From assembly GCA_963585895.1 (NCBI GenBank), contig OY757916.1, forward strand, positions 25,999,524 to 26,063,523: DNA of 64,000 nucleotides, in the 5' to 3' direction. The position numbers and the translations under genes are program-made. Each line of letters begins with the position of its first letter. Position 1 is the stretch's first letter. The notes beneath the pieces were generated by a model. The model saw nothing but the letters and a program-made list of their open reading frames with translations. It had not been told where the DNA came from and did no database searches. This document shows, piece by piece, positions 57,601 to 64,000 of the stretch. The DNA comes from Sepioteuthis lessoniana. Taxonomy: Eukaryota > Mollusca > Cephalopoda > Myopsida > Loliginidae.

Positions 57601-57604
57601 CAGT

Positions 57605-57750
57605 TATCCTCCTTCCAGTTCCAGGTAAATAGTTGGATAGATTGAGTTCTTTAGCCTCAGTAAAGCAAGCGGTCGAGAAGAAAGATGACTCTAAATTCAA
57701 AAAAGCTTTACTCCGCTTAAAAATTCGCCTTTTATTACATCCAACCTATG
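57605..57750 (+). mobile_element. SINE B 3-prime fragment
   Basis: 'cctccttccagttccaggta', 'gatagattgagttctttagc' and 'gcttaaaaattcgcctttta' follow SINE B, decayed. Confidence 0.6.
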
Positions 57751-57887
57751 GTGAAAGAGCAAGCTAAATACATACATATGATATTGCCTGCAGATAAGTA
57801 AAACTGAAGTAGTTTTTCTGTAAAAAATGTTTATTTTCTTCTCTATCAAAAATCCCAGGATTTTACCATTTCTAATGAAAACATAAA
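57751..57887. other. No gene seen
   Basis: Short unassigned spacer. Confidence 0.3.
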
Positions 57888-58140
57888 GTTGGGCAACCAT
57901 AATTGAGGGTGACCCAAAGGCTCCTTTTTCAATAGCTACAACACTGAGGTATACAAGAGGGCCAACTCCATTTCCTGGATTGCTCCACTTACTCTTAATC
58001 CATACCTTATAATGCTGAGTGTTAAGCCAGGAGGCATCAAGTACCATTCTTTAAGCCTTTAGTATGACTTGACTTGGAATTGAACCCTGTGCAATTTGCC
58101 CGTGCAATTTGCAAACACTCTAACCATTATGCCAATGGTA
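57888..58140 (-). mobile_element. SINE C
   Basis: Reverse copy, 'ccataattgagggtgaccca' to 'ctctaaccattatgccaatg'; a 'gtgcaatttgcccgtgcaat' micro-duplication lies in the anticodon-side region. Confidence 0.75.
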
Positions 58141-58578
58141 GTATTACATATATAATTAGGTATTATTTATTACCAAATTCTACAAAATTGAAACTGTAAG
58201 TAAAAATAAAATTGTGTAGATATATCTATAAAAGATTACCTTATTTTGGACTGCAACTAATTAATATTTTAGATAATAATGTTTCTTTCAGTAATCATTG
58301 CTCTTTTTTTTGTAATCAGATTCTCAGATATTTGGAAGGTAGATAGAAGTCTATGTTGTCAGTTGTTAACAAGTAAAATTTTCCCTTTTTAATACTTAAC
58401 AAAATTAAAAAGCACCATCCAAATTTGTAATTCAAAGATATTTCTTTATGAATTTTGTAATTCTCATTGTGTGCACGCATACACACACACATACACACAC
58501 ACTCATGTCTATTTTAAGGACTTGATTGATTTTTTGAGGTTCAATAATGTGTGAAAAAAACCTCTATCAATGTCTCTT

Positions 58579-58615
<37 letters not shown>

Positions 58616-58640
58616 GTATATTTATATATATATATATGGT
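58141..58640. other. No gene seen; microsatellites
   Basis: CA run near 58,483-58,502 and (TCTA/TATC)n with TA near 58,579-58,637. Confidence 0.5.
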
Positions 58641-58644
58641 TTGT

Positions 58645-58857
58645 TTTCTTTCTTTCATGGGGTATTTAATGGTAAAGCCATCCTTGTAGAAAAACATTAG
58701 TAATATTAATAAGCCTATTGCAAAGAGGATAAGTGATTTCATACCTTTTCTGAGAGCATTTGTCTAAAAGTGAAAGTAATAGTGAGACTGGAATTTGAAC
58801 TCACTTACTACAATGTCATAGTCCAGCACATTCGCCACTATACCCTGAGGTGCCCCA
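58645..58857 (-). mobile_element. SINE A, diverged
   Basis: 'catggggtatttaatggtaa', 'cataccttttctgagagcat', B-box complement 'ggaatttgaactcactt' and head complement 'ccctgaggtgcccc'. TA tract follows. Confidence 0.65.
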
Positions 58858-58862
58858 TCCAA

Positions 58863-58865
<3 letters not shown>

Positions 58866-58907
<42 letters not shown>

Positions 58908-58980
58908 GAAATCTTAAAAAATTACTCACATTTTTTGTAATAATATCTATTTCAGCAAACACTATACTTTTAAAAGATGT

Positions 58981-59032
<52 letters not shown>
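58866..59032. repeat. Two (TA)n tracts
   Basis: TA at about 58,867-58,902 and 58,980-59,032; the second directly precedes the mariner terminus, consistent with TA-dinucleotide targeting. Confidence 0.9.
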
Positions 59033-59036
<4 letters not shown>

Positions 59037-59236
59037 GTGCATATGATAAGTTTCCAGACTTTTTTCGTATGGGTATTTAAAATTGTCGTAAACTCTTGAA
59101 AATTCACTATGTTATTGCTATACATCTTATGAGATGACTGACCAATTTTTATGATTTCAGGTTAAATGTGCAGCTTCATCAGCAATTGGAATACACCCGA
59201 CTAAAGCCTGATTGTCACAGCTGGTGAATTTCAAAA

Positions 59237-59862
59237 ATGCAATCAGACACTTTAGAAGAATGGTATGCAATAAAATTCTGTTTTAAACTTGGAAAAAATG
59301 TCACAGAAACGTATGGAATGCTTCAGACTGCTTTTCGACCATCTTACATGAATTGAGCATCAGTTTTTGAGTGGCATAAGAGATTCAAGGAAAGCAGGGA
59401 GTCTGTAAGGAATGATGACTGGTGTGGGAGGAGTAAGGAAGTCAATACACCACAGTTGATTGGCCAAAGGGTTAGGGTTAGGGTTACTATGTCGAGGTTT
59501 TAAGGGAGTTCAGGAAGAGATTCCTTGGGAAGAGGCCAGCACTCTTCAAATCAGGTCAGTGGCATTTCTTGCAGGACAATACACCAGTCCACAACTCCAT
59601 CCTTGTCACAGACTATTTGACCAAGGTGGGCATCAAGACAGTTCCACACCATCCCTATTGTCCAGACATTGCTCCCTGTGACTTTTGGTTATTCCCTAAG
59701 CTCAGAGGCTGTGATTATGAGACAACTGAAGAGATGAAAGAGGCTGTGACAAAGGTCATTGACACGCTCACACAAGAGGACTTCCATGGGGCCTTCCAGA
59801 AGTGGTTGGAATGGTACAACAAGTGCATTGTAGCCGAAGGAGATTACTTCAAAAGGAACTAG
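59237..59862 (+). pseudogene. Mariner transposase, deleted and frameshifted
   Basis: DD34D-type transposase for cut-and-paste movement. The start ATG (59,237) opens the DNA-binding N-terminal region, 'MQSDTLEEWYAIKFCFKLGK', broken by TGA at 59,354-59,356 (codon 40) and readable to 'TPQLIGQ' near 59,466. About 140 residues are then missing, including the first catalytic Asp. Sequence resumes out of frame at 59,485 (YYVEVLREFRKRF) and continues to the stop at 59,862. The second and third catalytic Asp are present in 'QDNTPVHNS' and 'PDIAPCDFWL', exactly 34 residues apart. Non-functional. I associate the start with octopus mariner copies; that is recollection. Confidence 0.9.
59469..59486 (+). 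repeat. Three telomere-type GGGTTA units at the deletion joint
   Basis: GGGTTA repeated three times exactly between the N-terminal and C-terminal transposase remnants. TTAGGG is the telomere repeat of most animals including molluscs. Confidence 0.85.
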
Positions 59863-60049
59863 AATTTCATGTGTGTACTGTCAATAAAAGTGTCCATACG
59901 AAAAAGTGTAGAAACTTATTTAATGATCCTTGTATATATATATTCACTGATTTCCTTTTTTTTAAAGGATGGAAACCACATTCCTTATTCTAATGTTCTT
60001 TGTTCAACTAACAATTCAAATAGATATAGCTAGACTCATTTTATGCTAT

Positions 60050-60115
60050 TTTCCTCATATGGATAGAAGTATGAAACCTGTGGTCGCAGACAAGCTTTCA
60101 TGCTATTAAATATAT
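60050..60115 (+). repeat. Family J fragment (hammerhead 3-prime half)
   Basis: 'atgaaacctgtggtcgcag' then 'acaagctttcatgctatta' parallels the minus strand at 40.75 kb. Stem III ACC/GGU and GUC are present, but the CUGAUGA core is lost. Confidence 0.5.
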
Positions 60116-60133
60116 ATAAAAATTAATATATAT

Positions 60134-60136
60134 ATA

Positions 60137-60194
<58 letters not shown>
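60134..60194. repeat. (TA)n tract
   Basis: Long TA run between the family J fragment and a lone mariner terminus. Confidence 0.9.
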
Positions 60195-60197
<3 letters not shown>

Positions 60198-60217
60198 CTT
60201 ACATAGATAGAAGCATG

Positions 60218-60257
60218 GCCATACGAAAAAAGTCTGGAAACTTATCGTATGCACCTT
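60218..60257 (-). mobile_element. Lone mariner terminal repeat
   Basis: 'ccatacgaaaaaagtctgga' followed by 'aacttatcgtatgcacc' is a near-perfect reverse complement of the terminus at 59,034-59,073, closer to it than the 3-prime terminus of the deleted element is. No transposase sequence is attached. Confidence 0.75.
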
Positions 60258-60288
60258 GTGTATGCTCAACTTCGTATATATATATATA

Positions 60289-60343
60289 GTCATCCACAGA
60301 CAGATCTGTTTTGTTCTCTCAGAACTCATCAGTGTGGCTAGAC
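60289..60343 (-). ncRNA. Hammerhead ribozyme relic in SINE I
   Basis: Core CUGAUGA, stem II GUUCU/AGAAC closed by GAG, stem III ACA/UGU, GUC site and stem I CCACA/UGUGG all present, but the invariant G12 is A (AAAA instead of GAAA), so this copy should be inactive. Confidence 0.75.
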
Positions 60344-60428
60344 AGTATCTCCCCGTAGCTGGGATCGAAACCCGGTTGACTCAAACGCCAAGCCAAAGCT
60401 TCTAACCATTTAGCCACGAGGAGATATT
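60289..60428 (-). mobile_element. SINE I with near-complete tRNA-like head
   Basis: Minus strand: acceptor-like halves UAUCUCC and GGAGAUA pair over seven bases, A-box TGGCTAAATGG, B-box GGGTTTCGATCCC, then the hammerhead at 60,289-60,343, then TA repeats at 60,276-60,288. This copy defines the 5-prime end of the family, near 60,428. Confidence 0.8.
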
Positions 60429-60479
60429 AGCTGCAAAGTAAATTTTAAACGGTTATGAATCACAATTACTATTGTTTAC

Positions 60480-60690
60480 ATATATATATAGCTGAACAGA
60501 AGTGATCAAAGAGATAATAATATTTCTTTAGTGTTAGTCATTTTTTAATTGTCCTCAATTAGATTTGACCCTGGGTCATCATCAGGAGAAAAGTTTCTGA
60601 GAAATAGGTATTTTTCGAAAACTTTTTACATAGTTTTAAGAGTTGATATGCTACATGAGAAGTAATAAAAACAAAATTGGTGATGTAGCA
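60480..60690 (-). repeat. Possible Penelope terminal relic
   Basis: Minus strand at about 60,555-60,600 has CCUGAUGA, an unpaired U, stem GACC/GGUC around CAG, but AAAU in place of GAAA and no NUH site. Similar layout to the 24.4 kb motif; degenerate. Confidence 0.35.
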
Positions 60691-60774
60691 TATATATTCA
60701 CTGAATAAAAATTATAAATAGATCCATGAATACATCCATAAATACATACAAAATGAATTTTTATAAACGTAGGG

Positions 60775-61000
60775 GTTAGAATGTTTGTTAATGGCCTGGG
60801 AGACTGGGGTTCAATCCTAGGTTGAGTCATACCTAAGACTCAAAAAGTGGTACTTGATACCTCCTTGTTTGATACTTAGCATTATAAGAGTAAGTAAAGC
60901 AATCCAGGGAAAGGAGTAGCCCACTCTGACATCTTGGTTTAGTGGCTATTGAAAAGGGAGCCTTTAGGTTACTCTTGACTATAATTGCTAACTTACTATA
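60775..61000 (+). mobile_element. SINE C
   Basis: 'ttaatggcctgggagactgg', B-box 'gggttcaatcctaggt', body with a short deletion, end 'gactataattgctaactta' then TA-rich sequence. Confidence 0.75.
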
Positions 61001-61156
61001 TATACAAAGGAAGGAAGAAAGATTGAGAATGTATGTGTAAAAATTAAAACTCAAACATTTACACATCAAACATATTTTTCTCAATACAAAAAGACGCAGC
61101 ATATATGTTACCAGTAATACTATGCTACTTTTTCCCATTGTCATCATTGAAATTAG

Positions 61157-61352
61157 GGGATGTCCTCGGGGTTTAATGGTTAAAGCAATGGACTGCAGAA
61201 TCATAGAAAGTAAGTTCAAACTCCAGTTGTGCTATTACATTCACTTTCAGACAAATACCCTTGGGAAAGGTATGAACACCCTTATCCTCCCACCTATAGG
61301 TTAAATAGTACCCCTTCTAGAAGAAGGATGGCTTTGGCATTAAATGGTCTTC
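61157..61352 (+). mobile_element. SINE A, tail truncated
   Basis: Head 'gatgtcctcggggtttaatg', B-box-like 'aagttcaaactccag', 'cagacaaatacccttgggaa', ending at 'ggctttggcattaaatgg' without the second half of the hairpin. Confidence 0.8.
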
Positions 61353-61539
61353 TACTGCAATGGAATCATTTGAACGGAACCTCATCCAATATAAATATCA
61401 TTTGAAGAGCACAAACAGAAGATGATCTGAAGAAGCCAAGAGACTACTATAGGGTGGATGCGGTAAAACATCCTCAACTATTTCAATCCATTGGAAGATC
61501 TTTTATAATTCTTTTTATAATCACACTGCAAGAGTCCAT

Positions 61540-62860
61540 CTTAACAACCATCATTCATATAGTAAAAATAAAGTGAAATCATGAAGCATTCACTTACTGG
61601 ACAAATGTAAGAAAAAACATTAAAGGTAATAAAATATTTTCTAACCAATCACTAATTGTTATATGACTTTCAAGCAAGTCTTAGCCAATTCAAGCCAGTC
61701 TATCTATCATCATCATCCTCACCATGACATGCTGCTAACAAGGATCTCTCTGATCCTCTCTGGCCATCCATCTCTACCATCCATTACTCCTGTGCGGTCT
61801 TCCAGGTTACATCCTGTATTGGCACAGAGCTGTTGTATATAGGTTCTAGCTGGTCGTCCAACCTTTGCTTGTCCATGTGCAGGGGTCTACATGAGTGCAT
61901 CGTTTATGACTTTGATCTTACTTCTCCTGCAGTGTCCTACTTGTTTGGTTCATCTAATTTGGATAGTTTTCATGATGGGTGGTAGGTGGTCATACAGCTG
62001 CTGTTTTGTTCTGGATTTATTCAGTATGGCTCACAGCATTCTTGTACAATTGCCGACAAGCTTTTTCTCCATATGTTTAGTTAGCGTCCATGTGGTGTAT
62101 CCATATTGCAGTGTCAACATGACTGTTGCTTGGAAAAACTGCATTTTATTTTATCAGTCACGTCTGAATTCCATATCAGTGATAGCCTATCAATAGCTGT
62201 CCATGCCTTTGCTAGTCATGTGTTGATGTCATTTTCAGTTAATGAGATACTGCTCCTGAGGTAGGTGAACTTATCCACTAGTTTCAGAAGACCACCCTTT
62301 AGTGTGGAGATGTCGCCTTTTTAATCTGTCTATAAGAAGGTTTATTTGACCCAGCAGTCAGAATGAAATGAAACACGGTAGGTAGCAGCCAAAGAGATGT
62401 CAAACAAAAACAAGGCAACAACAGCAACTTTGAAGAGATCCCAAACAGTCACTAGGAAGCAGCATCAGCAGCAACATCAATGAAGTCTTCAACTTGACAG
62501 TCATCACTTAGATAACAAAAATAGATTGAAGTCATGACCAGCACCAAACATCATTTCCAAGACAAATGCAAAAAAAAAATAAAAGATAATAGAATATTTT
62601 CTGACCCATTAGCAACCGTTAAGTAACTTTCAAGCAAGTTGATTTCTTAGCCCATTCAAGCACGGCTATCTGTATGTGAGAAGACTGGTTTTACTCAGCA
62701 GTCTTAAGGAAATAGATCTTGATAGGGACCTCTTCAAAGAAGCATCAAACAATGACTAAGCAGCAGCAGCTGCAACTTTGAGATCACAGACATGAAGATG
62801 CAGCAGTAGCAGTAGCAACTACCTCAATGAAAGATATGACAATAAAAAATACATTCTGCA
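61540..62860. repeat. Local direct repeat, two units, first split by LINE H
   Basis: 'aatattttctaaccaatcac' at 61,639 and 'aatattttctgacccattag' at 62,593, both followed by 'aactttcaagcaagt'-type sequence, 'cattcaagc' or 'aattcaagc' and 'ctatct'. Past it, 'cagcagtc' recurs near 62,350 and 62,697. LINE H interrupts at 61,705-62,322. CAG-rich segments (62,760-62,815) do not make a gene. Confidence 0.6.
61705..62322 (-). mobile_element. LINE H 3-prime end
   Basis: Begins at 'atcatcatcatcctcaccat', runs through 'ggttctagctggtcgtcc', 'atgggtggtaggtggtcata' and thumb-region complement, and stops at 'gagatgtcgcctttttaat'. The same extent as the 33.3 kb copy. Confidence 0.8.
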
Positions 62861-63094
62861 ATGACAGCTAATCCCAGTACATTAACCAATAATAAAGCCT
62901 TTCCTTTATCTATTTTTCTTGTGTTATTTCTTGCTCTTATTATGCTACCTAGTGACAATGACAAAGAAACAAGGCCTATTCTCAATCATCAGTACTTTAG
63001 CTTCCATAACAAATGCATTTCCACAGCCAAATTAGAAAGTTTGTGCTATTTATCATCTTGAATCAAAGTTTCAAAGTCCACATAGCAAAGTGAA
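62861..63094. other. No gene seen
   Basis: The 66-codon frame at 62,861-63,061 contains a hydrophobic stretch (LSIFLVLFLALIMLP) but no supporting start context or homology; not called. Confidence 0.35.
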
Positions 63095-63332
63095 GTTGGC
63101 CACCATAGTCGAGGGCATCCAGAAGGCTCCCTTTCAAAAGCTACAACACCGAGATGTAGGACAAGGCACTACTTCTTTCCCAGGATTGCTCCACTCTACT
63201 CTTGATATGTACCTTATATTGCTGAGTGTTAAGCAAGGAGGTATCAAGTACCATTTTTAAATCTTTGGTATAACGCAACCTGGGATTGAACCGGACCATT
63301 GGCGAACACTCTAACCACAAGGCCAATGAGTC
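63095..63332 (-). mobile_element. SINE C
   Basis: Reverse copy, 'ggccaccatagtcgagggca' to 'ctctaaccacaaggccaatg', with a deletion on the B-box side. Confidence 0.8.
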
Positions 63333-63589
63333 CATAAAGTTGTTAACAACTGTGGATGTCCTACATAATGCATATCCTTGCGAGCCACTCCGTAAACATA
63401 CATTTCACCAGACCAATACCCACTTCAACACATTGCATATTCACCATACACAGAAGTAAATTCAAGAGGAATTTATACTGGATTTTGGACATTTGTAAGC
63501 AAAAATTTAATAACACAATGCACCTCTATATCTATCTAATGTTTTTTTTTGGTGGGGGTTCATCTTTGTTATGCTGTCCAATGAGCATA

Positions 63590-64000
63590 TACTCAATATT
63601 AAAGCTGTTCTGACTGTTATAAGAAGTATTGCATACTTTCTTTTTTTTTATCTTTACAGTTTTAACTGTTTTAATTCCAGCTGATTTATTCCTATTGATG
63701 CTTTATTTTTTGGACATCCCTCATTGATAGATAGATTGATAGATAGATCTTAGTTTTTGTTTTCCTTTCTCTGTGTCTCTAGTAGTTTTTGCTGTTTGAT
63801 GAATGTTGCAAATTTTGCCTTGAAGCACAGAAGTATGTATGTGTTCAATATTAAAGCTGTTCTGACTGTTACAAGAAGTATTGCATACATCCCCTTGTTT
63901 AATGTTTACTATTTTCAACTGTTTTAATCCTAGTACATTCATACTTATTTGTACATTACCTTTTGAAAATCCCTCATAAATACCTAGATAGATAGTAGGC
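63590..64000 (+). repeat. Direct duplication, about 250-base period
   Basis: 'caatattaaagctgttctga' begins both units (63,594 and 63,846), followed by 'gaagtattgcatac', 'aactgttttaat' and 'atccctca'. The second unit runs off the window. Both end in GATA repeats. Confidence 0.8.

Larger units (their letters stand above)
59033..59932 (+). mobile_element. Mariner element, internally deleted
   Basis: Terminal inverted repeats: 'gataagtttccagacttttt' near 59,044 and its decayed complement 'aaaaagtgtagaaacttatt' near 59,901. Between them lies one transposase pseudogene. Inserted at TA, as expected of Tc1/mariner elements. Confidence 0.85.

Noticed and set aside
60344-60428. Functional tRNA gene on the minus strand
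   Set aside because: Same reasoning: it is the head of SINE I, followed directly by the hammerhead.
62760-62815. CAG-repeat coding exon
   Set aside because: Short, interrupted and in a locally duplicated non-coding unit.

Overview
This is an AT-rich eukaryotic stretch that I read as intergenic or intronic DNA from a large animal genome, most likely a mollusc and possibly a cephalopod. The lineage guess is inference: it rests on a mariner transposase whose start (MQSDTLEEWYAIKF) I associate with copies abundant in octopus genomes, and on several tRNA-derived SINE families sharing a central block, an arrangement described for cephalopod SINEs. I found no host protein-coding gene, no spliced exon I could defend, and no functional tRNA or rRNA gene. 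Almost every long open frame is translated microsatellite, polypurine DNA, LTR or LINE debris.

Nearly everything recognisable is retroelement sequence in a nested stack. I use working letters because I cannot search a repeat library. SINE A, SINE B, SINE C, SINE G and SINE I are tRNA-derived (A-box and B-box visible). Family D is a longer non-autonomous element of about 0.6-0.9 kb with a fixed head, an internal minisatellite and a 3-prime tail shared with SINE A. LINE H is a non-LTR retrotransposon ending in (GAT)n or (ATC)n; LINE K ends in (AAT)n. LTR F and candidate LTR E occur as solo LTRs. A Penelope-like element with reverse transcriptase and GIY-YIG signatures lies at 51.8-53.1 kb, and a deleted mariner at 59.0-59.9 kb. 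M is an unclassified dispersed repeat.

Layout: 0-8 kb, SINE C, D, SINE G, a tandem duplication, two LTRs, a SINE nested in a SINE, D and LINE H. 8-16 kb, LTR F twice, D, LINE K, and a tandem array of element tails split by candidate LTR E. 16-24 kb, a CA tract, SINEs A and C, repeat M, LINE K and LTR E. 24-30 kb, a Penelope terminal region with a hammerhead, the longest LINE H copy, a hammerhead SINE, and TA tracts. 30-40 kb, mostly unrecognised sequence, then a second hammerhead SINE, a multiply interrupted D element and a 0.7 kb polypurine tract. 40-51 kb, inverted repeats, another hammerhead candidate, a 5-prime-inverted LINE H abutting a third hammerhead SINE, and a LINE K array. 51-64 kb, the Penelope element, D elements interrupted by LTR F, the mariner, the fourth hammerhead SINE, and local duplications.

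The most interesting signal is SINE I: a tRNA-like promoter region followed directly by a type I hammerhead ribozyme and a (TA)n tail. Four copies are seen, and a compensatory base change supports ribozyme stem II. Further hammerhead-like motifs occur at 24.4 kb and 40.75 kb. A second strong signal is a conserved hairpin in the tail shared by SINE A and family D, also with covariation, probably the recognition site of a LINE reverse transcriptase that is not present in the window.
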